DNA of 23,590 nt from an uncultured Verrucomicrobiales bacterium (GTDB lineage Bacteria > Verrucomicrobiota > Verrucomicrobiia > Verrucomicrobiales > Akkermansiaceae), in the NCBI GenBank assembly GCA_937916135.1, contig CALFTQ010000011.1, positions 1-23,590 on the forward strand. Direction: 5' to 3'. Position 1 is the stretch's first letter. Each line of letters opens with the position of its first letter. The notes under the pieces were generated by a model, which was given only the letters and a program-made list of their open reading frames with translations, was not told the origin of the DNA and searched no databases. The position numbers and the translations under genes were made by a program. Positions 7,946-15,682 of the stretch are shown here, in pieces.

Positions 7946-10216
7946 TCAATTACGGGAGCGGCCATCATCCCACCCGGACTGGGAATGGCGTTTTTCGGCC
8001 TCGCGGCGGCGGGCATCTTCCTCGGCATCGCGTTTGGCGGCAGCCTCGGCAGCGGCTTGTTCTTCGGGGCTGACCGGTTCCGCCACGTCCTCATCCTCCG
8101 CAGGGGGCATTCCCTCGGGCACATTGGCCTTGCGGGTGGGGCCGGCAAGCTCCTCCTCCATGCTGGGTTTGATGCTCTCAAAGAAACTCTTCACCACCAT
8201 GGCGGCCATGTGACCACCGGAAATGCGCTGGTGAGGCTTGCCTTCATACAGAGCCACATAGGCATAGCGAGGGTTATCTGCGGGCATGAACCCGGCAAAC
8301 CAGGCGAGTCGGCAATCCAGCGAGGGCGGCCCCCACTGGGCGGTGCCGGTCTTACCGGCATTGGTAGTATAGCTGAGCGCGGCGCGGCGGCCGGTGCCAC
8401 CATTCACCACGGCCTTCATACCCTTGCGCACCACGGCCAGGGCAGAGCTCATATCCTGCAGGTTGCTCTGGGCAGAGGGCGTGAACTGGTAGACCACATT
8501 GCCATCCTTATCCAGCACCTGGCGGATGAGCTGAAGCTTGGGCAGGTACTCACCATTCGCTATACCGGCCACAGCGTGAGCCACCTGCAGCGGAGTCGCC
8601 AGCAGGGCGCCCTGGCCGATAGCCATGTTGGCGGCGTCACCGGCCATGAATCCACGGCCGTAGTTGCGGTGCATCCATTCTTCCGTGGGCACATTGCCGG
8701 CCTTATCCGGCAGGGGCAGCCCGGTGGTGGAGCCATAGCCGAAGCGGCGTGCCACCTCGCACAGCCGGGCGGCGCCGATTCGCGGCTCGCGAGTGGCGGC
8801 AATCTGGTACATGAAGGGGTTGTTGGAAAGCACCAGGGCCGTCACACAGTTGATGGAGCCGGAGAACTTGTTGTGGTTCTTGAACTCATGACCACCGATG
8901 CGCACGCTGTACGGGCAGTTCACATAAGTACCCTCGGTGATGATATTGTGGCGCAGACCGGCGGCCACGGTGATGGTCTTGAAGGTGGAAGCGGGCGGGT
9001 ACACACCGGCATACGCACGGGAGACCAGCGGGGTATCCGGGTCGAGTCGCAGCGCATCGTAATCCTTCTGTGAAATCGCGGGGATGAAGGTATTGGGGTC
9101 GAAATTCGGGGCAGAGGCCAGCACCACCACCTCACCGGTGTGCACATCAATCATCACGAAGGCACCGCGGCCCAGCGTGTTATCGCGCAGGGACTGCTCG
9201 GCAGCCTTCTGCCACTCCAGATTCAGCGTGGTCACGATGGTACCGCCGGGGCGGGGTTTGCTCTGCAGCTCGTCCAGAATCTTGTTGCCACTCTCATCGA
9301 ACATGAGGCGCCAGATACCGGGGCGCCCCGTGAGCTGCTTGTTAAACTTCAGCTCCAGACCGGCGCGGCCTTCCTGCCGCTCGAAAATCGGGTCATTGTG
9401 GTTGATGGGACCTGTGGGCAGCTTGGCTTTCACACCGGTATACCCCAGAATGTGGCATGCTGAGGTCTGGTGCGGATAGTTGCGGATGTACAGCGGAATG
9501 AGGTGCCCGTACTCAATCCCGCTCATCTGGGAACGAATGGGTTCCAGGTCTCGGGCGCGGATGGTGGGACCCACCGGCAGCGCCAGCCAGCGCCGCTGCT
9601 TGTAGTGATCCAGCAACTGAGCATCAGTCTTGGCATATACCTTCAGGCCGGCTTTTTCATAGGCACCAATCACCTTACGCGCAATGGAAAGGATATTCTC
9701 CTCACTCTCGTCCTTCAGCTGGCCGAAATTCACCGCCGGCTGGTAGGCCACCTCCGAACAGGCCATCACCAGACCGTTGCGGTCTGAAATGATACCGCGC
9801 GGCCCGGGCACCGTCAGCGACATGGTGCGGGCGTTCCTGCGGTTGGTGGCATAGGCCACGCGGGAGGGGTCATGCACCGTCGGGTCGGTCACGGCGGTGG
9901 TGGGTTTCAGGGAATCAAGACCTGTTTCATCATGCCGGTCAGCGCCGGTCTCCGCATGCAGCGGTGAATCCGGGTCGGCCGTCTGCTCATAGCTCTCCGC
10001 CTGGCCCACACCTTCCTGCATGGCCGGCACTCGGTCCTCGCCGCCCAGTTTCACCGTCTCCACAATCTCTTCTGCCACTTCGTCATCCGGCATATCCTCC
10101 ACAAAAGGAACCCCGCCGGCTTCTGCCGCGGGCGCCCCCTCCTGCCCCACGGCAGCAGGTGCACCAAGTGACATGGCCAGAACAACTAATCCGGTGTAGA
10201 GCTTACTCCTGAGCAT
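7946..10216 (-). CDS. penicillin-binding protein 2-like transpeptidase
   Basis: A 756-residue class B PBP, a D,D-transpeptidase that cross-links peptidoglycan. The catalytic motifs are complete: SxxK as S410-TFK (context YPPASTFKT), SxN as S464-N-N and KTG at 622-624 (AGKTGTAQ). The PBP dimerisation-type region precedes them ('GPRGIISDRNG', about residue 137 on). The N-terminus is odd: LVVLAMSLGAPAAVGQ looks like a cleavable signal peptide rather than the usual uncleaved anchor, and about 100 acidic, low-complexity residues follow. The C-terminus has a charged Ala/Glu/Arg tail, probably helical. It is not next to mreC or rodA, so the MrdA role is inferred from sequence only. Confidence 0.88.
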   Translation of the reverse strand: MLRSKLYTGLVVLAMSLGAPAAVGQEGAPAAEAGGVPFVEDMPDDEVAEEIVETVKLGGEDRVPAMQEGVGQAESYEQTADPDSPLHAETGADRHDETGLDSLKPTTAVTDPTVHDPSRVAYATNRRNARTMSLTVPGPRGIISDRNGLVMACSEVAYQPAVNFGQLKDESEENILSIARKVIGAYEKAGLKVYAKTDAQLLDHYKQRRWLALPVGPTIRARDLEPIRSQMSGIEYGHLIPLYIRNYPHQTSACHILGYTGVKAKLPTGPINHNDPIFERQEGRAGLELKFNKQLTGRPGIWRLMFDESGNKILDELQSKPRPGGTIVTTLNLEWQKAAEQSLRDNTLGRGAFVMIDVHTGEVVVLASAPNFDPNTFIPAISQKDYDALRLDPDTPLVSRAYAGVYPPASTFKTITVAAGLRHNIITEGTYVNCPYSVRIGGHEFKNHNKFSGSINCVTALVLSNNPFMYQIAATREPRIGAARLCEVARRFGYGSTTGLPLPDKAGNVPTEEWMHRNYGRGFMAGDAANMAIGQGALLATPLQVAHAVAGIANGEYLPKLQLIRQVLDKDGNVVYQFTPSAQSNLQDMSSALAVVRKGMKAVVNGGTGRRAALSYTTNAGKTGTAQWGPPSLDCRLAWFAGFMPADNPRYAYVALYEGKPHQRISGGHMAAMVVKSFFESIKPSMEEELAGPTRKANVPEGMPPAEDEDVAEPVSPEEQAAAEAAAKRDAEEDARRREAEKRHSQSGWDDGRSRN

Positions 10217-10225
10217 CGCACCCGC

Positions 10226-10255
10226 ATTCTACCCTATTTGTCTCTCATTAGTCAA
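10226..10255 (-). promoter_or_regulatory. promoter of the PBP2-like gene
   Basis: On the minus strand, TTGACT (10250-10255), an 18-nt spacer and TAGAAT (10226-10231). The -10 box ends 9 nt before the ATG, so the leader would be only 2-3 nt. The -35 is the last unit of a tandem TTGAC repeat. Confidence 0.65.
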
Positions 10256-10277
10256 TCGTCAATTGTCAATCGTCAAC
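10251..10277 (-). repeat. four tandem TTGAC heptads
   Basis: On the minus strand, TTGAC occurs four times at exact 7-nt intervals (TTGACGA, TTGACAA, TTGACGA, TTGACT). The last unit doubles as the -35 of the PBP2-like gene. It may be a regulator-binding array or a slippage product. Confidence 0.7.
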
Positions 10278-10278
10278 G

Positions 10279-10314
10279 AAAAAGCCCCGACACCAACCAG
10301 GTGACGGGGCTTTT
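10279..10314 (-). terminator. terminator of the rplU-rpmA operon
   Basis: Read on the minus strand, AAGCCCCGTCACC pairs with GGTGTCGGGGCTT across a short loop, followed by T's. It lies about 22 nt after the rpmA stop. The reverse strand also has a T-run (10311-10314), so it may work weakly in both directions. Confidence 0.85.
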
Positions 10315-10336
10315 ATCTGCTTCAGATACCCGGAAA

Positions 10337-10585
10337 TCAGGCCTCGGGAGCAACGTTGACGCGGCGGCCTTCGCGATCGAAGAACACGCGGCCATCAACC
10401 AGGGAGAAAATCGTGTAATCGCGGCCCATGCCCACGCCCTTGCCGGGATGGAACTTGGTGCCACGCTGACGGACGATGATGTTGCCGGCGATCACGGTCT
10501 GACCACCAAACTTCTTCACGCCGAGACGCTTGCTGCGGGAATCGCGACCGTTACGGACGGAACCTTGACCTTTCTTATGTGCCAT
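10337..10585 (-). CDS. rpmA: 50S ribosomal protein L27
   Basis: An 82-residue protein that matches L27 throughout: MAHKKGQGSVRNGRDSRSKR at the start and 'VRQRGTKFHPGKGVGMGRDYT' in the middle. The N-terminal MAHKK tail reaches the peptidyl transferase centre in the assembled ribosome. The length is typical, and there is no N-terminal extension of the kind cleaved in Firmicutes. It lies 35 nt downstream of rplU, in the near-universal L21-L27 order. No Shine-Dalgarno sequence is visible before the ATG. Confidence 0.98.
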   Translation of the reverse strand: MAHKKGQGSVRNGRDSRSKRLGVKKFGGQTVIAGNIIVRQRGTKFHPGKGVGMGRDYTIFSLVDGRVFFDREGRRVNVAPEA

Positions 10586-10620
10586 GACTAGTTAGTTATC
10601 TATGGGATAGGGGTTAATAA

Positions 10621-10941
10621 TCAGGCGTTGATAGCGGTAATCTGCACCTTGGTAAGAGCGGCGCGGAAACCCTTCTTCTTGTGGAAACCCTTGCGGCGCT
10701 TGAACTTGAAAGCGATACCCTTGGCGCCACGAGCCTCCGGATCCAGCACCTTGGCCGTCACCGTTGCACCTGCCACCGTGGGAGCACCCACCTTCGTCTC
10801 ACCCTCGTTCTCCACCAGGAGCACCTGGTCGAACGTGGTCTCGCCATCCTTCTCCAGACCAGCGAGGCGGTCCACGGTGAGGATATCACCGACCGTCACA
10901 CGGTACTGCTTGCTGCCGGAAGTGAAAACTGCGTATGCCAT
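10621..10941 (-). CDS. rplU: 50S ribosomal protein L21
   Basis: A 106-residue L21. I chose ATG 10941 because the protein then begins MAYAVFTSGSKQYRV, aligning with the usual MYAVFxSGGKQ start. An upstream in-frame ATG (11007) would add 22 unrelated residues and lies ahead of the promoter's expected start site, so it is excluded. The C-terminal motif 'FKFKRRKGFHKKKGFRAALT' is the rRNA-binding region. A good promoter gives a leader of about 40 nt containing a small hairpin (CCC...GGG, near 10968-10980), a possible autoregulatory site. It is cotranscribed with rpmA. Confidence 0.97.
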   Translation of the reverse strand: MAYAVFTSGSKQYRVTVGDILTVDRLAGLEKDGETTFDQVLLVENEGETKVGAPTVAGATVTAKVLDPEARGAKGIAFKFKRRKGFHKKKGFRAALTKVQITAINA

Positions 10942-10986
10942 AATTTTCAGAATTTTGATGTTGCACCCACTCATGCGGGCTGGCAC

Positions 10987-11014
10987 ATTATAGGCACGCA
11001 AGCGCATTTGTAAA
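10987..11014 (-). promoter_or_regulatory. promoter of rplU-rpmA
   Basis: On the minus strand, TTTACA (11009-11014), a 16-nt spacer and a perfect TATAAT (10987-10992). Transcription should start near 10980, giving a leader of about 40 nt. It is the only strong promoter here with a normal-length leader. Confidence 0.8.
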
Positions 11015-11032
11015 GAAAAATTTCACACTAAA

Positions 11033-11479
11033 ATGAAAAATTTGCAGAAAATTTTTAAAAATTCTCCGATTGAGGTCACATCGGAGGCCGGGATGGTAGC
11101 GCTTGGGCGCCGCATGGCGGCCGAACTGGAAGCCGGGCAGGTTTTCGGCCTGGTGGGTGACCTGGGGGCGGGCAAGACCCACCTGGTGCAGGGTATATTG
11201 GAAGGGCTGGGCGCCGGCAACCCTGCCGCCAGCCCCACTTTCTCCCTGGTGCATGAGCATGATGACGGCGCCCTGCCCGTGGCGCACTTCGATTTCTACC
11301 GCATGAAGAGCCCGCAGGAGGCCATCGGCATCGGCTGGGATGAATACCTGGCCAGCGGCCGCATCCTGCTGGTGGAATGGGCCGACCGCTTCGAGGGCGC
11401 GCTCATGCCCGCCGATACCCGCTGGCTCGTGCTCCGCCACAGCGGCGAGAACACTCGCACCGTAACCCTCGTGGAGTGA
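11033..11479 (+). CDS. tsaE: tRNA threonylcarbamoyladenosine biosynthesis ATPase TsaE
   Basis: A 148-residue P-loop protein of the TsaE/YjeE family. It has Walker A GDLGAGKT (about 45-52), the conserved SPTFSLVHEH, HFDFYR and 'LLVEWADRFEG'. It cooperates with TsaB and TsaD to make t6A37 on ANN-decoding tRNAs and is usually essential. The length is typical. It is divergent from rplU across a 91-bp gap. The ATG follows ACACTAAA with no Shine-Dalgarno sequence, and I see no clear promoter. Confidence 0.95.
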   Translation: MKNLQKIFKNSPIEVTSEAGMVALGRRMAAELEAGQVFGLVGDLGAGKTHLVQGILEGLGAGNPAASPTFSLVHEHDDGALPVAHFDFYRMKSPQEAIGIGWDEYLASGRILLVEWADRFEGALMPADTRWLVLRHSGENTRTVTLVE

Positions 11480-11500
11480 TTAATGATTAGTGATTAATTT
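11477..11500 (+). repeat. short tandem repeat around the tsaE stop
   Basis: TGATTAATGATTAGTGATTA contains three TGATTA units at 7- and 8-nt spacing, starting on the tsaE stop codon. It is a minor repeat. The rest of 11501-11556 shows no gene or clear promoter. Confidence 0.6.
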
Positions 11501-11556
11501 GAAGTCCGACGGGGCTCTGGCTACGTAGTTCTCCAACTGTCTTACCCATCTTCTCT

Positions 11557-12519
11557 ATGAATCAAACACCCCCTACAATTCCCAATAGCGAGATTCTGCT
11601 CTACACCTCCCCCGATGGGCAGGTGCAGCTCGATGTCCGACTGCAGGAGGACACTCTGTGGATGACCCAGCAGATGATGGCCGAGTTGTTCCAGACAACG
11701 GTAGCCAACATCAACGTCCATATCAAAAATATCCTTCAAGAAGCTGAGCTTCAAGAAGAGGGAACTATTAAAGAAATTTTAATAGTTCGAAAAGAAGGCT
11801 CGCGAAACGTGCGGCGTCCGGTTAATTTCTACAACCTGGACATGATTCTTTCCGTGGGGTACCGCGTCAATACACGGCGTGGTACCCAGTTCCGCATCTG
11901 GGCTACACAGCGCCTTCGCGAGTACCTGGTTCGGGGCTATGTGGTGCATGAAAAGCGGCTGCAGCAGCTGGGACAGATGGTGCAGCTGATGCGCCGGGTG
12001 GAAAACCGGCTGGATGCGCGGCAGGTGCTGGATGTCATCGAGCACTACAGCACGGGATTGAACCTGCTGGATGACTACGACCACCAGTGTCTTACCCGCC
12101 CGGCAGGCTCCACCCAGTGCTATGTGCTGGAGTACGATGAATGCCGCAAACTCATCGACAGCATGAGCTTTGGCGCTGAATCTGATCTTTTCGGCCGGGA
12201 AAAAGACGATTCATTCCGCGGGGCCTTGGGCAATATCTACCAGAGCTTCGGTGGGGCAGACATCTACCCTACCATGGAGGAAAAAGCTGCCCGTCTGCTC
12301 TACTTCACTGTCAAGAACCACGCTTTCTTCGACGGCAACAAACGCATTGCCGCCGCCGTGTTCCTGTATTTCCTCGACCGTAACAACGCGCTCTTTCTCA
12401 ACGGCAACAAACGACTGGCCGATGCCACCCTCGTGGCGCTGGTCATCCTCATCGCAGAATCCCGCCCGGATGAGATGGAAACCATCATTTCCGTTATCCT
12501 CAACTGCATGCAGCCATGA
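11557..12519 (+). CDS. RhuM domain-Fic/DOC fusion protein
   Basis: A 320-residue fusion. Residues about 10-135 form a RhuM-type domain ('ILLYTSPDGQVQLDV', 'WMTQQMMAELFQTT', 'RRGTQFRIWATQRL'), a putative nucleic-acid-binding module named after a Salmonella pathogenicity-island protein. Residues about 200-315 form a Fic/DOC domain with the catalytic loop HAFFDGNKR (255-263), a full HxFxDGNxR, so AMP or similar nucleotide transfer should be possible. A second GNKR (283-286) gives a local near-repeat. This architecture is recognised in gut bacteria but its role is unknown. It may act as a toxin or modify a target recognised through RhuM. No separate antitoxin gene sits beside it. It overlaps the next gene by 4 nt. 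Confidence 0.87.
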   Translation: MNQTPPTIPNSEILLYTSPDGQVQLDVRLQEDTLWMTQQMMAELFQTTVANINVHIKNILQEAELQEEGTIKEILIVRKEGSRNVRRPVNFYNLDMILSVGYRVNTRRGTQFRIWATQRLREYLVRGYVVHEKRLQQLGQMVQLMRRVENRLDARQVLDVIEHYSTGLNLLDDYDHQCLTRPAGSTQCYVLEYDECRKLIDSMSFGAESDLFGREKDDSFRGALGNIYQSFGGADIYPTMEEKAARLLYFTVKNHAFFDGNKRIAAAVFLYFLDRNNALFLNGNKRLADATLVALVILIAESRPDEMETIISVILNCMQP

Positions 12520-13145
12520 ATGCAAGCTCTAAGCCATCACCGCAAGAATACATGCTGAAGCTGCCGGATGAAGCCCCTATGGGGCCGGTGGCGCTGGATA
12601 TCATAGCCGAGCTGGTCAGGCAGGGCGAAGTGACGGAGGCCTACCTCTTCTCCGCCATCGATGCAGATGAATGGCACCCCATCCGCGAGCTGCCGGGCTT
12701 GCCGCCGGCGGCGTTCCGGGCGCCACGCGCCAACAAGCTCAAAGCAGGTAACGCCGATTTTGGCCAGCTTCTCACCAGCTCACTGGCAGCAGCCGCCACA
12801 TACACCGCTCTGTTCCTGCCGTTTTCCCTGCTGACACCCCGTAGACATCATCTGGCGGAGTACGAAACCTGGATTGCGATGGCGGTCGGGGTTCTGGTGG
12901 TTGGCATGATTCAGGCCCTTATAGCCTTCGCCGTGTTCCGCAATCCCAATCTCCCCCGAATCGGGAAGGAGCTGCTGGTCGTGCTGATGATCAGTTTCTG
13001 GTTCATCCCCATCATCTTTCTGAGAGCCCTGGAGGGCGAGCTTCATGGGCCATTCTTCGACCCCTCTGTTATAGTCCTGGCCCTGATAACCTTCCCGCTG
13101 CCGCTCCTGCTCTGCCTCTTCAACCGTTTCTTTGACCGGAAATAG
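12516..13145 (+). CDS. GYF_2-domain membrane protein
   Basis: A 209-residue protein starting with a GYF_2-like domain (about 10-65: 'YMLKLPDEAPMGPVALDIIAE', 'DEWHPIRELP'), followed by four hydrophobic segments, about 88-108, 118-142, 150-170 and 178-200. GYF_2 domains usually bind proline-rich peptides or regulate membrane partners; the role here is unknown. The start overlaps the RhuM-Fic stop (ATGA), so the two are coupled and may work together. That would put a cytoplasmic sensor on a membrane module next to a Fic enzyme. Confidence 0.7.
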   Translation: MNASSKPSPQEYMLKLPDEAPMGPVALDIIAELVRQGEVTEAYLFSAIDADEWHPIRELPGLPPAAFRAPRANKLKAGNADFGQLLTSSLAAAATYTALFLPFSLLTPRRHHLAEYETWIAMAVGVLVVGMIQALIAFAVFRNPNLPRIGKELLVVLMISFWFIPIIFLRALEGELHGPFFDPSVIVLALITFPLPLLLCLFNRFFDRK

Positions 13146-13157
13146 TTTTTTTCATAA

Positions 13158-13185
13158 TTGACTGGCTGTCTTTTTTTTATATAAT
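13158..13185 (+). promoter_or_regulatory. promoter of the ankyrin gene
   Basis: TTGACT (13158-13163), a 16-nt spacer and a perfect TATAAT (13180-13185). The -10 ends 6 nt before the ATG at 13192, so the mRNA should be leaderless. A T-rich tract fills part of the spacer. Confidence 0.85.
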
Positions 13186-13191
13186 TAGCCT

Positions 13192-14409
13192 ATGAGCAAC
13201 AAGGAAACACACCCGGATGAAGGTTTGCATGCAGCCGTGGTCTGCAACAAGCCGGAACTGATTGACGCGCTGCTGGCGGAGGGGGCAGATGTGAATGCCA
13301 GGATGACGAACCCGGATGAAGCAGTGGAGCTCAACCAGGTCACCGCACTGTACATGGCCGCTCGTTTCGGCAGAATCGAATGCCTGAAGCGCCTGCTGGC
13401 CGCGGGAGCTGATGTGAACGCCGCGGATGCGCACGGCACAACGCCGCTGCATGTAGTGGCCTATAACAACGACCTGAAGAAACTTTCCGATAAGGTCCAG
13501 CTGGAGTGCATACAACTTCTGCTGGAGGCAGGGGCATATGTACACCGACGCAACGAACCGGGCGACACGCCGCTGCACCTGGCCACCCAGAGCGGCAACG
13601 CCGAGGTGGTACGCACCCTGCTGGCAGCCGGAGCAGATGCGAACAGCCGCGACAAGGAAGGCTACCAGCCCATCCACGGCGCGGCCTTCCACGGCCACAT
13701 GGAAATCATCCGCCAGTTGCTCGCCGCCGGGGCTGACATCAACTCACGCGAAGGAGCCGGCTTCACCCCGCTGGCGCTAGCCACCATCTACTACGGCACC
13801 GCGGAGAACCTGCGCGAACTGATTCAGCTGGGGGCCGATGTAAGCACCGTGACCGATGAAGGCACTAACCTGCTGCACCACGCCGCCAATTCCCTTTCTC
13901 CCTGGCCTGAGCAGAAAAAAAAGATGGAAGAAGTGCTGAAGCACGGTCTGGATGTGAACGCCGTTTCCCGAAACGGGCACACGCCCCTGCTCTCTGCTGC
14001 CATCAGATTCTTCGAGAAGAAAGCCCCCTTCGGGTGCATGGAACTACTCGTCCAGGCCGGAGCTGATGTGCGGGTCAGGCACAACAATACCTCCCTGCTC
14101 CATGTTGCTGCCGCTTCCGGTCTGCCGGAAATGCTCTCCCTCCTTCTCAAGGCCGGAGCAAGCGCCACCGAGGCAGATGACAACGGCAATACGCCGCTGG
14201 CCTATGCCTACCTTCTCTCCCGCAAGCTGCGCGTCCCCCGCGCCACCCGGAACAAAATCATCCACCTCCTCCTGGCCGCTGCCCCGGAGCTCAAGAAGAA
14301 ACTCACCACCCTGAAGCGCCGCTACTGGTTCAACAAGCTGCTGAACTTCATCCTGCTCCTGGTCGTGCTGCGCTTCCTCTGGCTCCTGCTCAGGGCTCTG
14401 CTCAGCTGA
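13192..14409 (+). CDS. tail-anchored ankyrin-repeat protein
   Basis: A 405-residue protein made of about ten ankyrin repeats (about residues 6-365), many with the consensus GxTPLHxAA...LLxAGADVN. A basic linker (KLTTLKRRYW) and one C-terminal membrane helix (about 380-403) follow. There is no signal peptide, so the repeats should face the cytoplasm with the protein tail-anchored in the inner membrane. Repeats 3, 7 and 8 have insertions. The repeats serve protein binding; the partner is unknown. The gene has its own strong promoter directly after the GYF_2 gene. Confidence 0.88.
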   Translation: MSNKETHPDEGLHAAVVCNKPELIDALLAEGADVNARMTNPDEAVELNQVTALYMAARFGRIECLKRLLAAGADVNAADAHGTTPLHVVAYNNDLKKLSDKVQLECIQLLLEAGAYVHRRNEPGDTPLHLATQSGNAEVVRTLLAAGADANSRDKEGYQPIHGAAFHGHMEIIRQLLAAGADINSREGAGFTPLALATIYYGTAENLRELIQLGADVSTVTDEGTNLLHHAANSLSPWPEQKKKMEEVLKHGLDVNAVSRNGHTPLLSAAIRFFEKKAPFGCMELLVQAGADVRVRHNNTSLLHVAAASGLPEMLSLLLKAGASATEADDNGNTPLAYAYLLSRKLRVPRATRNKIIHLLLAAAPELKKKLTTLKRRYWFNKLLNFILLLVVLRFLWLLLRALLS

Positions 14410-14433
14410 TAATCAGCAAATCACAGTGCGACT

Positions 14434-14459
14434 AATCGGGACTGAAGTCCCGTGCTCCG
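14434..14459. repeat. REP-like palindromic repeat, copy 2
   Basis: Identical over 26 nt to 17-42, with the palindrome core at 14437-14452. It lies in the 81-bp gap between the convergent ankyrin and lpxB genes, where a bidirectional 3' hairpin could help end both transcripts. No T-run is seen. Confidence 0.6.
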
Positions 14460-14490
14460 GGAACAGCCAAGTCTCATTTATCGCTCGTTT

Positions 14491-15606
14491 TCACTCAAAC
14501 AGCGAGAGCACGGCCTCTGCGGCTTTGGCGGCGGCACCGCCGTGGCCCAGGCGACCCATGGATTCCTGCATCTCGGCCAGCACCCTGGCGCGGGATTCCG
14601 GCTGGGTGAGACGCTCCAGCTCTGCAATGCAGTTTTCCACATTGAAATCGTGCTGGATGAGCTCGCGGGTCACCGGCTTGTCCACCAGAATGTTCACCAT
14701 ACCTATATATTTGATGGTGAGAATCATGCGGCCAATCATGTAAGTACCGGCAGAAACCTTGTACACCAGGGCAAAGGGCAGTTCATGCAGAGCGGCTTCC
14801 AGCGTAGCCGTGCCGGAAGTGACCAGGGCAGCCTCAGCGCGGTCCATGAGGTCATGATAGCTGCCGGGGCAGATATTGATGATTTCGGCAGGCATGCCGG
14901 CTTCCTCAGCCATGCGACGCATGACGGCAGCCAGTTTCTCCGAACTGGCAGAGGTCTCGAAGCGCCACTCAGGGTGGCGGATGCGGAGCTCCTTCACCAC
15001 ATCCAGGAACACGGGGAAGTGGCGCTCCACCTCGCGGTTGCGGCTGCCGGGGAAGAGGCCGATGAGGTTCTTCTCGCGCACATCGGTGCGGCGGGCGGCC
15101 AGGATATCATCCACCAGCGGGTGCCCCACAAACTCGGTGCGCAGCCCGGCCTTCTCAAAAAGCGGCTTCTCGAAGGGGAAGGTGCACATCATCAAATCCA
15201 GCACTGCGGCCAGCTTGGGGATGCGCCCCTTCTTCCAGGCCCACACCATGGGGGCAATGAACCAGGCTATCTTCGTTTTCGGCGAAACCTTGCGCACGCG
15301 CTCGGCCAGGCGCTGGTTGAAACCGGGGTAGTCGATGAGCAGCAGGCAGTCCGGCTGGTCGGCAGCGATGCGCGCTGTCATCTCCTTGAGCTTGCCGGCA
15401 AAGAAACGGATATGGCGCAGCACCTCCACGATGCCGATGACGGCGGCGGCATCGGCCCAGTCCTCCACCCCGGGGGCAAGGGCATGCATGCGGTTGCCGC
15501 CAAGGCCCACAATTTCTGCATCCGGACGGCGGCGCAGCAGTTCCTGAATGACCAATGCGCCCTGCTTATCGCCACTCTTCTCACCGGCTACCACGTATAT
15601 CTTCAT
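14491..15606 (-). CDS. lpxB: lipid-A-disaccharide synthase
   Basis: A 371-residue GT-B glycosyltransferase that joins UDP-2,3-diacylglucosamine to lipid X, forming the lipid A disaccharide at the inner membrane. Diagnostic stretches are GEKSGD (8-13, usually GEASGD), 'LLIDYPGFNQRLA', 'APMVWAWKKGRIPKLA' and 'FVGHPLVDD'. The length is close to the E. coli enzyme (382). It implies a lipopolysaccharide-type outer membrane. It is monocistronic, convergent with the ankyrin gene and divergent from dedA. Its promoter ends 6 nt before the ATG. Confidence 0.95.
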   Translation of the reverse strand: MKIYVVAGEKSGDKQGALVIQELLRRRPDAEIVGLGGNRMHALAPGVEDWADAAAVIGIVEVLRHIRFFAGKLKEMTARIAADQPDCLLLIDYPGFNQRLAERVRKVSPKTKIAWFIAPMVWAWKKGRIPKLAAVLDLMMCTFPFEKPLFEKAGLRTEFVGHPLVDDILAARRTDVREKNLIGLFPGSRNREVERHFPVFLDVVKELRIRHPEWRFETSASSEKLAAVMRRMAEEAGMPAEIINICPGSYHDLMDRAEAALVTSGTATLEAALHELPFALVYKVSAGTYMIGRMILTIKYIGMVNILVDKPVTRELIQHDFNVENCIAELERLTQPESRARVLAEMQESMGRLGHGGAAAKAAEAVLSLFE

Positions 15607-15612
15607 ACCATT

Positions 15613-15640
15613 ACTCTACCACGCGCGCGAAAAATTGCAA
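15613..15640 (-). promoter_or_regulatory. promoter of lpxB
   Basis: On the minus strand, TTGCAA (15635-15640), a 16-nt spacer and TAGAGT (15613-15618), ending 6 nt before the ATG. This is the same 16/6 geometry as the efflux operon and ankyrin promoters. Confidence 0.6.
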
Positions 15641-15682
15641 GAAAAGACTTTTAATCCGCGCAAATGTGTGCATAATCCCCGC

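Noticed and set aside
10942..11007. 22-residue N-terminal extension of L21
   Set aside because: The conserved L21 start is at 10941, and the promoter would start transcription inside this extension.
15548..15682. 45-residue extension of DedA
   Set aside because: It overlaps lpxB and its promoter and is not typical of the family; the inner ATG sits at a leaderless position.
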